Positions 1 through 6,932 of a stretch of 13,432 nucleotides of DNA are shown here, in pieces; the stretch's first letter is position 1, and the number at the start of each line of letters is the position of its first letter. The translations under genes were made by a program, and so were the position numbers. The DNA is from an uncultured Trueperaceae bacterium (lineage in GTDB: Bacteria; Deinococcota; Deinococci; Deinococcales; Trueperaceae). The stretch is from NCBI GenBank assembly GCA_937907415.1, contig CALCHY010000014.1:1-13432 (forward strand). The letters are read 5' to 3'. The notes beneath the pieces are model-generated. The model was not told where the DNA came from and made no database searches. It was given only the letters and a program-made list of their open reading frames with translations.

Positions 1-124
1 TAGTGTCGTGGGCGGCGGCCATCTTGGAGTTGGCGTTCCTATGAGGCGCCGCTCGACGAGATTCAAGGGTGCGATGCGAGCGATCACGGTTGTGTGGCGT
101 GGGAGTTGGCACAGAAACCCTGCG

Positions 125-153
125 TTGACGGGCCACTGCCTAACAGCTAGACT
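125..153 (+). promoter_or_regulatory. Sigma-70-type promoter of the tRNA-Val gene
   Basis: A TTGACG -35 box (125-130) and a TAGACT -10 box (148-153) are separated by exactly 17 bases. The expected transcription start near 160 lies about 24 bases before the mature tRNA 5' end. Spacing, box quality and position all fit a strong housekeeping promoter driving the tRNA. Nothing else recognisable lies in bases 1-183. Confidence 0.7.
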
Positions 154-183
154 TCGTAACGCTAGCGATCGCGCTGGCGGAAC

Positions 184-258
<75 letters not shown>

Positions 259-283
259 GAGAAAAGTCGATGGGCAAATCGGA

Positions 284-312
284 GCGGCGAGGCGCATTGT
301 GTGCCTCGCCGC
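284..312 (+). terminator. Strong GC-rich hairpin downstream of tRNA-Val (probable terminator)
   Basis: GCGGCGAGGC (284-293) pairs perfectly with GCCTCGCCGC (303-312). Two further pairs (one G-T wobble, one C-G) leave a five-base loop, giving a stem of about 12 bp. It starts 25 bases after the tRNA CCA end. There is no T-run after it; U-less hairpins are commonly predicted terminators in actinobacteria. It could instead be a tRNA 3'-processing or recombination structure. Confidence 0.5.
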
Positions 313-541
313 CTGACTTAGGACGATGTTGGAGTTTTCCTGGAGTTCTCGCTGGCGGTCAGTTGGGAGCGCTCATGGGCTGCCAGAATGAACCGCGTGA
401 CCTCGTCGCGACTGTAGGCATTCGGATCGGTGTTGGTAAGGCGGCGCATTGAATCAATTGGCTTCGAACCCTGGTGGGGTCGTTGACTCACTGCACTTTC
501 CGACCGTGGGATCAAAGCGTGATAAATAGGCTGGCTTGCGC
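313..541. other. Intergenic stretch with no convincing gene
   Basis: Between the hairpin and the NERD gene there is no long open frame. A minus-strand frame (stop at 318) could encode 43 aa from an ATG at 449, or 65 aa from a TTG at 515, reading MRRLTNTDPNAYSRDEVTRF and onwards. I do not recognise it, and there is no clear ribosome binding site. It may be the decayed end of a gene lost at the island boundary. I see no RNA gene or repeat here. Confidence 0.3.
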
Positions 542-631
542 ATGGGTAGTAGACGCGAGTATGCCGAGGCCATGCGGCAGCCCTGGCTGGCGGAAGGCAC
601 CGTGCCCTTCATGCGGTCACCATGGGGCTAA
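542..631 (+). pseudogene. Possible transposase N-terminal remnant (29 codons)
   Basis: A short open frame begins MGSRREYAEAMRQ. From memory this resembles the first residues of some DDE transposases or integrases of insertion sequences, which open with a similar basic stretch and then continue into a DNA-binding helix. After about 13 residues the similarity ends, and a stop follows at 629-631. There is no recognisable transposase catalytic region, inverted repeat or target duplication nearby. It may be a trace of an insertion sequence at the island edge, or chance. The resemblance is weak and short. Confidence 0.15.
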
Positions 632-647
632 GGCTTCACGAGCAAAC

Positions 648-2753
648 TCACCGAAGGCTTGGCCGGAACCCATCTGCCTGAGCGTCAGTTAGCGTTGCGA
701 AACAACGTTCAGGGTTCGTGGCGTCATAGTAGTCCTGGCCAGGTCGATGAACGATCCGCTCGTCGTTAGAAGAGATGTTGCCTTTGAGAGGATGGCTAAC
801 CGGACAGTTGTTTCGTGAGATCGGAGCGACTCCTGGCAGGAGCTCCAGTACTGGCTGCGTCGCGCCGACGGGAACCCCAGGCAAGGGCACCGACGTGCTT
901 GTTGAAGCCGGTGTACCAGGAAGCCTAGTGGCCTCATTGTCAAGGCTTCGGGCGGCCAGGCTTTGCGGGTTGGTGTTGGTGGTTTCGGGTGGCTCGTTGG
1001 GAGCGGGTCGCGCTGGCGCCACCACCACGGCGGGTTCGTCATCGTGCGATACATCGGGAGGGACGGGCTCCATTGAGGTGACCGGTTCTGAGGGCGGGCT
1101 TGGTTCCGTTACCCCCAACGCCTCAGGCGCCTTTCCATCGCTAGGAGCACCACCGATTGTGGACAAGTCGGTCAGCGCTGAAAGTGGTGCTGCTTGTTGT
1201 GCGGGGTTTGGTCGTGACCAAGGCAGGATACTCATTAACAGCGCGCCCGCGCCGAGTGCCAAGAGAAGGCCGACGACTCCTAGTGGAGCAAGGTGCCTTC
1301 GGGGTTGGAGTCTGCGGCCGACTCCAGGAGGCGAGTTGTGCGCAACCGCCTTACGTGCGCTGGCGCTGACGTTTTTGCCTGCCTGGTGCGCTCTCGGAGA
1401 TCCTTGCTCCGTACCCTGGGGCCTGTCCTGTCCTGCCTTCAGGACGAGGCGTTCTCGCACCACGTCGATAGTGCGCTGCTCTCGCCGGAGTCCTTCAAGC
1501 AGCGTCAGCTGAGAGGTCAGGGCATGCAGGTCCGGTGCGGTCATATGGGGCCGGTGGAGAGCAGAGAGTTGGTTTGATAGCTCGGATATCTGTACATTGA
1601 TGCTGGAGAGCGAGGCGCCGAGCCCTTGTACTAGGCTCTCCGTGACTACCTCATCCCGCGGGGTGGACTGCATTTGCTCCGTGATTAGCATGAGGAGAGC
1701 TTCCCGATCCTCACGCTCCTTCTCATACTGCGCCTTTAGGTCCGTCGCGAGTTTGCGTACCGTGTCGCTGTCGGTCGTGTCTCGAGCCTCACTCCTCACA
1801 TCCAACTTCGTTAGGAGCTCTTCAACGCGTGCGGCCAGCCGATCAACCGCTCCCGAGGTGTCCGGCGCCTCCTGGACGACGGGCGGAACAGCTTGGAGAA
1901 TGATCTCGATACGGTTGGGGCCCTGCCCTAATCGAATCTCGCGCTCGTCGTCCAGGAACCCAGGCGGCGCAGAGACTCTGACTTCGTATGCCCCTACTGG
2001 CAGGCTCAGCGAGAATGAACCGTTCTTGTCGGTTTCGATCTCCTTCTGGCCGACCCTTACGAGCGCCTTCCGGACACTCTGCTTGGCAACCGCGTCTGCT
2101 CTGACCAGGCCCTCCAACTTGGCCCAGCCGACTTCCGCAAGGTCTAGCCTCTTAGCTAACTCATGCCACTGTCCTGGATTCCATGCTGGACGGCTGCCCT
2201 TGAACGAACGCATAGAACGCAAGTTTCGAGCCATGTCGTCGACGCCGTTGTAAGCACGCACGAAGCTCCGGACAGGTAAGTTCGATTCGGGGTGGTGCTC
2301 CGGAATTAGTACCGCCGGGAAAGTCGTTACGGAGCTAGAAAGATTGGCTGCTTTAATCCAGGCGCCGAGTTGATTAGCATTCTCGTCCGCCTGGTCGTAA
2401 GGATTCTCGCGTCGGGCGCCGTTGAGGGGGATGACATAGTTCGGCTTTCCGCGTTGCTTCGCTACCCATTCGCCGTTAATGCTGGCAACCACGGCTCCGC
2501 TGATATTCTTGATTTCGATTACCTCTAAGCCGTAATGGCCAGCGATAGCGAGATCGACCTCGCGCGACGGGCCGTTACTGGCCGACGGAGCATGGAACTC
2601 CAGTAGCGCTACATACTCTTCTCCCAGTTCCTCGAAGAGGTACCGGTAGAGGTCACCGTGTAGCGTCGTCGCCGAAAAGCTTGGAGGGGCGTACGGTCGC
2701 CAAGGTAAACCGCTAACGAAGCTGGTGCACGATGAACGTTGGTTGCTGGGCAT
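648..2753 (-). CDS. NERD-domain nuclease-like protein with a transmembrane segment and a C-terminal sunset domain
   Basis: Predicted 701 aa, a multi-domain envelope protein. Residues ~30-150 match the NERD (nuclease-related) fold: E65-V-D67 and then E80-I-K82 form the PD-(D/E)xK-like core, followed by the family's NPYDQA stretch (117-122). Residues ~225-290 look like a small carboxypeptidase-regulatory or PEGA-like beta domain. Residues ~300-440 are charged and helical (coiled coil). A single hydrophobic span lies at ~487-508, preceded by arginines, so the nuclease side is expected inside the cell. A Pro/Ser/Thr-rich linker leads to a Cys-containing domain (~650-701; KGNIS, IVHRPG, YYD, CF, AQADGFRPS) that I recognise as the sunset domain often found at the C-terminus of Gram-positive nucleases and surface proteins. 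The only usable start is ATG 2753, overlapping the upstream gene by 41 bases. It is the last gene of the mrr operon. Role inferred: membrane-anchored DNA processing, perhaps against incoming DNA. Confidence 0.82.
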   Translation of the reverse strand: MPSNQRSSCTSFVSGLPWRPYAPPSFSATTLHGDLYRYLFEELGEEYVALLEFHAPSASNGPSREVDLAIAGHYGLEVIEIKNISGAVVASINGEWVAKQRGKPNYVIPLNGARRENPYDQADENANQLGAWIKAANLSSSVTTFPAVLIPEHHPESNLPVRSFVRAYNGVDDMARNLRSMRSFKGSRPAWNPGQWHELAKRLDLAEVGWAKLEGLVRADAVAKQSVRKALVRVGQKEIETDKNGSFSLSLPVGAYEVRVSAPPGFLDDEREIRLGQGPNRIEIILQAVPPVVQEAPDTSGAVDRLAARVEELLTKLDVRSEARDTTDSDTVRKLATDLKAQYEKEREDREALLMLITEQMQSTPRDEVVTESLVQGLGASLSSINVQISELSNQLSALHRPHMTAPDLHALTSQLTLLEGLRREQRTIDVVRERLVLKAGQDRPQGTEQGSPRAHQAGKNVSASARKAVAHNSPPGVGRRLQPRRHLAPLGVVGLLLALGAGALLMSILPWSRPNPAQQAAPLSALTDLSTIGGAPSDGKAPEALGVTEPSPPSEPVTSMEPVPPDVSHDDEPAVVVAPARPAPNEPPETTNTNPQSLAARSLDNEATRLPGTPASTSTSVPLPGVPVGATQPVLELLPGVAPISRNNCPVSHPLKGNISSNDERIVHRPGQDYYDATNPERCFATLTDAQADGFRPSLR

Positions 2754-2964
2754 CTTCCTGCCACACGCCTATTAAAGTAGCTGTGCCGGAGGAGAGTTGC
2801 TGAGCCATATCTCGGGTCCACACGCCTTCTGGTACCAGGCCACTAAACGTTTCCACGTAGCCGGATACCGAAAAGTCGAAGCGCAGATGGTTATAGCCGT
2901 CTGGTGTAAGAAACGTGTTCACCTCGGCGATCCGCTGGGCGTGGACTTCGAGCAGTTCTTTCAC
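2713..2964 (-). CDS. Small unknown protein, paralogue of the upstream secreted protein
   Basis: 83 aa with no signal peptide or membrane span. It starts at GTG 2964, whose last bases overlap the upstream stop codon (GTGA), as in translationally coupled genes. Its sequence aligns along almost its full length with the mature part of the preceding gene product. The shared features are a TF/T-F helix end, then NHLRF versus THLRF, then SGTATLIGVWQ versus SGRASLVGIWE, then a PTF or PSF strand near the end. This is therefore a tandem duplication of one small alpha/beta domain. The neighbour is exported but this copy lacks an export signal, so it could be the second half of a two-domain secreted protein that has been split (or is joined by a -1 frameshift). 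The family is unknown to me. Confidence 0.6.
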   Translation of the reverse strand: MKELLEVHAQRIAEVNTFLTPDGYNHLRFDFSVSGYVETFSGLVPEGVWTRDMAQQLSSGTATLIGVWQEDAQQPTFIVHQLR

Positions 2965-3404
2965 CCAGCGTCAGGCGTTGCGGGCTCCCGAACGCCGAAA
3001 ACTAGCTTCGTAGTAAAAGAAGGCTTCCCTTGGAACGTTTCCCATATGCCGACTAGGCTGGCTCGACCGGACTCTAGTAAGTACCGTTCCTCTGCGGTCC
3101 AGTCGGGCTCGAACATTATGGCTGAGTGGGACTCCGGCCCAATGGTAAAGATGAAGCGCAAATGGGTGAGTCCTGCAGCACTCTTAAACGTATGGAGTTG
3201 CTCGATCAGAGCATCTTGTACGAGAACCAGTGCTTCGGCTTGTCCTTTACGGAGTCGCGGCTGGATCTCGTAGATCAACTCGGGCGGGGGCGTGATACCA
3301 GGTAACGCCAGAGCCACGTTCGGCCACGGTCCCAGGGCGACGGCCACACAGATGATGCACAGTAGTAACTTGCGGGGCAAAAGGATTGAACCGGTCATTC
3401 CCAT
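2961..3404 (-). CDS. Secreted or lipid-bilayer-anchored small protein of unknown function
   Basis: 147 aa from ATG 3404. The N-terminus has a basic segment (PRK) followed by a ~17-residue hydrophobic core and an ALA-LPG region, a classic Sec signal peptide with likely cleavage after ALA. The mature part (~110 aa) contains one domain with THLRFIFTIG and SGRASLVGIWE, duplicated in the next gene. No Cys lipobox is visible at the cleavage site. The start is uncertain: ATG 3398, ATG 3491 or GTG 3527 (overlapping mrr by 62 bases) are in frame. I chose 3404 because it puts the signal peptide at the N-terminus. No start has a strong Shine-Dalgarno sequence. It sits between mrr and the NERD gene in the same direction, which implies co-expression. 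An extracytoplasmic protein in a restriction operon is unusual. I cannot assign a function. Confidence 0.6.
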   Translation of the reverse strand: MGMTGSILLPRKLLLCIICVAVALGPWPNVALALPGITPPPELIYEIQPRLRKGQAEALVLVQDALIEQLHTFKSAAGLTHLRFIFTIGPESHSAIMFEPDWTAEERYLLESGRASLVGIWETFQGKPSFTTKLVFGVREPATPDAG

Positions 3405-3465
3405 ATTGTCGCGCCATTTAGCCGATGTTCCTCGCTTGGGGTTTCGTGCATCGCGATCTCCATTT

Positions 3466-4473
3466 CTACCCAAAGTAGGTTTTGAGCGCATATTGCCGCG
3501 AACCGGTGACGCCACCTGGGGTGCCACTCCTCAAGTTGGTTGAGGCTCCTCCGAGGGATGGCACATCAATCTTCTTAACGACGAAGCGGTCCTTCTCGCT
3601 CACGCCGACGTTGTAATCCATCATGTACTCGGCCAACAGCTCGCCGGTTATCAGAGCAACTTGCCGGTCGCTCAATCGGTCTACGTAGGCAAGAGCTTCG
3701 TTGGTAAAACCGCTGGCGGTGATGAAGACGCCCTGCCGCGCATTCTGCCCGGTGAGGCTACCAACGAAAGCTTGAACGTCGTGCCTTGAAATCCGGCGGT
3801 CGGGAGCGTGCTTCTTAGCCTGCGCGTAAGTCTTCGAAAGGCCAAGCCGGTCCTCATTGATGACGCCGTCGACGCCTTCGTCGCCGCCCTTGCGAAACGC
3901 ATGGCCTGCGCCTGCGCGGTTACCGCCAAAACCGAGAGCACGCACAACGTCGCTCACTATTTGTCCTACGCGGCTCCAAGTCACGCCCTGTATGGTTTCG
4001 GCAATGTCACTTGCCAGCGACTGGCGCAATGTCGAGTTTGCGGCATTCGTAGATTCTTCTGGAGTCATTTGATCCTCGGGATTGCCCTGCGCTTCAGAAT
4101 CGCTGTTAACGGTGGGCCAAGGATTACGCGACGCTTCAGTCCACTGCCTATACGGTTCGTAGTCAAAGATGGTGCTGAGGTTCACCGGTGGCGGGTTAAC
4201 GGCAAGCAGTTGTCGACCCGATTCGGAGAGTGCGAAGAACCCCCGTCGCACGGTATGGATCAGTCCGGCCTTACCTAAGTAGGTGCGGCCCCAGCCGACG
4301 CGATTATCGTACCGACCTTGACGACCGCTGGGTAGCAGCTCTTGGCGGCCTTCGTCCGTAAGCCCCGAATCATCCGCAAGAATATCTCTGGCGTCGGCCA
4401 GTGAGATCTGCCCGTGCCGCTCTACGAACCTTAGGAAGGGGAGGAACAGTTCTTCGAAAGCAGGAACAGCCAT
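3466..4473 (-). CDS. mrr: Mrr-family type IV restriction endonuclease
   Basis: 335 aa from ATG 4473, reading MAVPAFEELF. This matches the usual Mrr N-terminus, so the further in-frame upstream extension to 4719 is rejected. Residues ~1-95 form the Mrr N-terminal winged-helix DNA-recognition domain (GWGRTYLGKAGL and the following RRGFFALSESG are typical). A variable linker follows (~96-150). Residues ~155-300 are the catalytic domain, with the hallmark GGDEGVDGVI (D198, D202) and QAK (Q218, K220) of the PD-(D/E)xK variant, then QAFVGSL and GVFITASGFT. E. coli Mrr cuts modified DNA (methyladenine and methylcytosine contexts), and a similar role is likely but the specificity is unknown. It is about 30 residues longer than E. 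coli Mrr, mostly at the C-terminus. It is the first gene of the minus-strand operon. No clear Shine-Dalgarno precedes it. Confidence 0.92.
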   Translation of the reverse strand: MAVPAFEELFLPFLRFVERHGQISLADARDILADDSGLTDEGRQELLPSGRQGRYDNRVGWGRTYLGKAGLIHTVRRGFFALSESGRQLLAVNPPPVNLSTIFDYEPYRQWTEASRNPWPTVNSDSEAQGNPEDQMTPEESTNAANSTLRQSLASDIAETIQGVTWSRVGQIVSDVVRALGFGGNRAGAGHAFRKGGDEGVDGVINEDRLGLSKTYAQAKKHAPDRRISRHDVQAFVGSLTGQNARQGVFITASGFTNEALAYVDRLSDRQVALITGELLAEYMMDYNVGVSEKDRFVVKKIDVPSLGGASTNLRSGTPGGVTGSRQYALKTYFG

Positions 4474-4855
4474 AGGATACGAGCAGGGTAGCAGCAAGTG
4501 GCATTGTGGTCTGGGGAAGGTTCCCACATGCCAGTTGGCGGGGGGTCTTGTTTCAGGGTACGTCTGTGCGAAGCCATTTGCTCCGGAGCCCAAGCCGGGC
4601 CTTGGCCTTAGACCGCCTAGGCTGAACCTCCAGATCCGCTGATACGCAATGAACCGCTCCGTATCCGAGAAGTGGCGGCCCTCCCAACGACGGTTTGATC
4701 CACGCATGTATGCCACCAAAGCGCCGCTGACGTAAGGACGTCAAGATGCAGGTGTTGCGTTGATGGACTGAAACCGCCGAGTCAACCTACCGAGAATATG
4801 CATTAATCGATGATCCGCGCCTTGTGTGCAGATTCCGTAAGGAGGGAGCGATAGT
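4474..4855. other. Divergent intergenic region between mrr and the helicase operon
   Basis: About 380 bases separate two operons transcribed away from each other, so it should contain promoters for both. An open minus-strand frame runs through part of it (to 4719) in frame with mrr, but the conserved Mrr start lies at 4473, so I do not treat that extension as coding. It contains the 11-base site at 4730-4740 and an AT-rich patch (AATATGCATTAAT, 4795-4807) that could be part of the helicase promoter. I cannot pair convincing -35 and -10 boxes. Rightmost is a strong ribosome binding site at 4839-4845. Confidence 0.5.
4730..4740 (+). repeat. Candidate operator half-site, shared with the palindrome inside the helicase gene
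   Basis: ACGTAAGGACG at this position is identical over 11 bases to each arm of the inverted repeat at 5532-5559. With flanking bases it forms a small palindrome of its own (GACGT-AAGG-ACGTC, 4729-4742). A related 8-mer, CGTAAGGA, occurs at 4836-4843 and overlaps the Shine-Dalgarno of the helicase operon. The position upstream of the operon suggests a binding site for a regulator, but no obvious regulator gene is in the window. Confidence 0.4.
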
Positions 4856-4885
4856 ATGACCTGGAATGCCAGCCGATTACCTTGA
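4839..4885 (+). promoter_or_regulatory. Strong Shine-Dalgarno with a 9-codon leader ORF overlapping the helicase start
   Basis: AAGGAGG (4839-4845) is a near-perfect ribosome binding site, but it is correctly spaced (10 bases) for ATG 4856, not for the helicase ATG 4866 (20 bases). ATG 4856 opens the frame MTWNASRLP, ending at the stop TGA 4883-4885, inside the helicase gene. In the helicase frame there is a TGA at 4857-4859, so the protein cannot begin further upstream. Either the mini-ORF couples or gates helicase translation, or the spacing is simply poor. Alternatively, a small indel has moved the true start. Confidence 0.35.
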
Positions 4886-6932
4886 ACCTGCAGAAGTACC
4901 GCTCTCCCTTGTTGTCCCAGAGGACGATGTAGTCGAGAGGCTCTTTCGACCAGCCCTCTCTGTTGCGACTGAATACAAACGTGCGGTGGGGTACTTCTCC
5001 TCCGCATGGATTGCACGAAACGCACACGGACTAGCCGTACTTGCATCGCGAGGCGGGACGGCTCGCTGGGTAACAAGTCCGCATTTGTCCGAGAGCGACT
5101 GGTCGGCGCTGAGCGCCGGTCCTGCGAGTCGTGATGCGGTAGTTGCGCGCTCGTTACTCGGCTCAATCGAAGACTTGGAGCAAGCCCTTTCCTCTGATAC
5201 CTTGAACACAATTGGGTGGATGGTGGAGGACGGCCTACTCAAGTTCCGGATTGCGGTGTCTCGGAATGGTGGCGCAGCCTCGGATTTTCATTCGAAGTTT
5301 GGGATCTTTCTGGACGGCACGGATGCCTTCATAGCCTTCATCGGTTCCCTCAATGAGTCCAATCGGGCGCTCACCAATCATGAGGTGCTTTCCGTCTACC
5401 ACCGTGATCGGCCGGGTGAACTCGAGAGGATTCAGTTCCTAGATGAGCTTTTCGAATCAATCTGGTCGAATCAGGACCCGGCGTACGAAGTATTCGACTT
5501 GCCCGAAGCTGCGCAGCGGCGCATCGTCAATCTACGTAAGGACGAGCGTCCTTACGTAGTCAACCGAACCCCCAAGTTCGGGCAGTTGCTTCGGTCGTAT
5601 CAGAACTCGGCCCTTGAAGAGTGGGTCAGCAACGGGCACCAAGGGATTCTCGAGATGGCGACTGGCACTGGCAAGACTATTACAGCGCTAGCTTGCGTCG
5701 AGTATGCACTTCGACTAGACCATGCCCCCTCGATGGTACTTGTGGTATGTCCCTTTCAGCACCTAGTTGACCAGTGGGCTGAACAATTGACCGATCTCGG
5801 CCTGCCAATCGTTTGTGCTCACGAATCGACCGCAAAGTGGCGACCACAGCTAAGTCAGGCGCTCGCGGCCGTTGACGCTGGGGTAAAGAGTGCAGCGATC
5901 ATCGTCACCACATACACGACGCTCGTGTCCGGCGCCCTAGAAGGCGCGCTGAAACCAATTGCCCATCGGACAATGTTCGTGGCTGATGAGTGCCACTATC
6001 TTGGTTCACGCACCGCACGGGCGGGCATGGTACCTCAGTACCCGTTTCGCTTAGGGCTGAGCGCAACCCCGTCACGGCACTACGACGAAGGCGGAACTCA
6101 AGCTATTCTTGACTACTTCAATGGGGTGGTTTTTGAGTTTGGGTTGGCCAAGGCAATCGAGGGCGGATTCCTCGTTCCATACAACTATTACCCTCAGCTT
6201 GTCGAGTTGACTCAAGAAGAGACCGAGGAGTTCATTCGACTATCCGATCAGCTGGCTCGAGCAATGGCAAGTAACAACGGAGAGCCGCATGAGGCGGCTA
6301 TGCGCATTGCCATAAAGCGTGCACGTGTATTGAACAATGCGACTCAAAAGGTCGAATGGCTAAGGGAGAAGCTAGAAGCGCAACCCGCCTCTACGTGGGA
6401 GTACACGCTCATCTACGCCGGAGACAAGATTTTTCAGCCTATAACACAGCTGGCCGGCAGGGAGAAGGGAATCCGCATTCATGAGTTCACCTCGCGCCAG
6501 TCACGCAGTCAGCGCGCATCTATCCTCAAACGCTTTGCGGAACGCGACCTTCAGATGCTCGTCGCCATGAAGTGTCTTGACGAGGGAGTCGACGTGCCTC
6601 CTACCCGAACCGCCTACTTCCTTGCCAGCTCGGGCAATCCACGTGAGTTCGTTCAACGGCGCGGACGCATACTCCGCACCGCACCAGGGAAGTCGCACGC
6701 TGTGCTCGTTGATGCCGTTGCGGTTCCTGCCGATACTCTCTTCTCTAAGTCGGCGGGTACTCCTGAGTGGAGGGCGGCGCGCTCGGCCCTTCGGTCCCAG
6801 GTCCGACGCATCTCGGAGTTCGCCAGCTTGGCTGAGAATCGGCTCGAGGCAGAGGCGGTTGTTTTCGACCTTAGCCTGAGGTACGACATCCCCCTTGTAG
6901 GTACGGAGGACGAGGTAACCGATGCATTCTAA
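4866..6932 (+). CDS. Phospholipase-D-like nuclease fused to an SF2 (DEAD/DEAH-type) helicase
   Basis: 688 aa in two parts. Residues ~15-205 are a PLD-superfamily domain with one HKD-type motif: H142-S-K144 followed by FIGSLNESN (~158-166). A single copy implies that the active nuclease is a dimer. Residues ~230-620 are an SF2 helicase: a SYQ segment (~244-246), Walker A MATGTGKT (264-271), TTYTTL (348-353), Walker B/motif II DECH (374-377), motif III SATP (399-402), motif V CLDEGVDVP (570-578), and motif VI QRRGRILR (597-604). All motifs are intact, so ATP-driven DNA translocation coupled to cleavage is expected. Such PLD-helicase fusions occur in antiphage and restriction systems, including helicases associated with Dnd phosphorothioation. 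It overlaps the next gene by 11 bases. ATG 4866 is the first start after an in-frame stop; its Shine-Dalgarno spacing is poor. The interdomain linker carries a 28-bp inverted repeat. Confidence 0.88.
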   Translation: MPADYLEPAEVPLSLVVPEDDVVERLFRPALSVATEYKRAVGYFSSAWIARNAHGLAVLASRGGTARWVTSPHLSESDWSALSAGPASRDAVVARSLLGSIEDLEQALSSDTLNTIGWMVEDGLLKFRIAVSRNGGAASDFHSKFGIFLDGTDAFIAFIGSLNESNRALTNHEVLSVYHRDRPGELERIQFLDELFESIWSNQDPAYEVFDLPEAAQRRIVNLRKDERPYVVNRTPKFGQLLRSYQNSALEEWVSNGHQGILEMATGTGKTITALACVEYALRLDHAPSMVLVVCPFQHLVDQWAEQLTDLGLPIVCAHESTAKWRPQLSQALAAVDAGVKSAAIIVTTYTTLVSGALEGALKPIAHRTMFVADECHYLGSRTARAGMVPQYPFRLGLSATPSRHYDEGGTQAILDYFNGVVFEFGLAKAIEGGFLVPYNYYPQLVELTQEETEEFIRLSDQLARAMASNNGEPHEAAMRIAIKRARVLNNATQKVEWLREKLEAQPASTWEYTLIYAGDKIFQPITQLAGREKGIRIHEFTSRQSRSQRASILKRFAERDLQMLVAMKCLDEGVDVPPTRTAYFLASSGNPREFVQRRGRILRTAPGKSHAVLVDAVAVPADTLFSKSAGTPEWRAARSALRSQVRRISEFASLAENRLEAEAVVFDLSLRYDIPLVGTEDEVTDAF
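5532..5559. repeat. Perfect 13-bp inverted repeat inside the helicase coding sequence
   Basis: CTACGTAAGGACG (5532-5544) is followed by AG and then its exact reverse complement (5547-5559). It encodes the linker residues around LRKDERPYV, between the nuclease and helicase domains, where protein constraint is probably low. An 11-base core of the arm recurs at 4730-4740 in the operon's upstream region. It could be an operator, an mRNA hairpin, or a recognition site for the system's own nuclease. Confidence 0.6.

Noticed and set aside
469..480. CCCACCAG-like bases on the minus strand resembling the tRNA 3' end, and a TTCGAACC T-loop-like string
   Set aside because: Only about eight bases match and no cloverleaf or acceptor stem can be built; too short for an att repeat.
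775..1512. Long plus-strand open frame of 245 codons
   Set aside because: It lies wholly inside the NERD gene on the opposite strand; composition is low-complexity (Gly/Ser/Ala rich) and mirrors the Pro/Ser-rich linker of the real protein.
4474..4719. N-terminal extension of the mrr frame up to 4719
   Set aside because: The Mrr family begins at the MAVP-type N-terminus (4473); the added 82 residues have no domain character and would fill most of the divergent promoter region.
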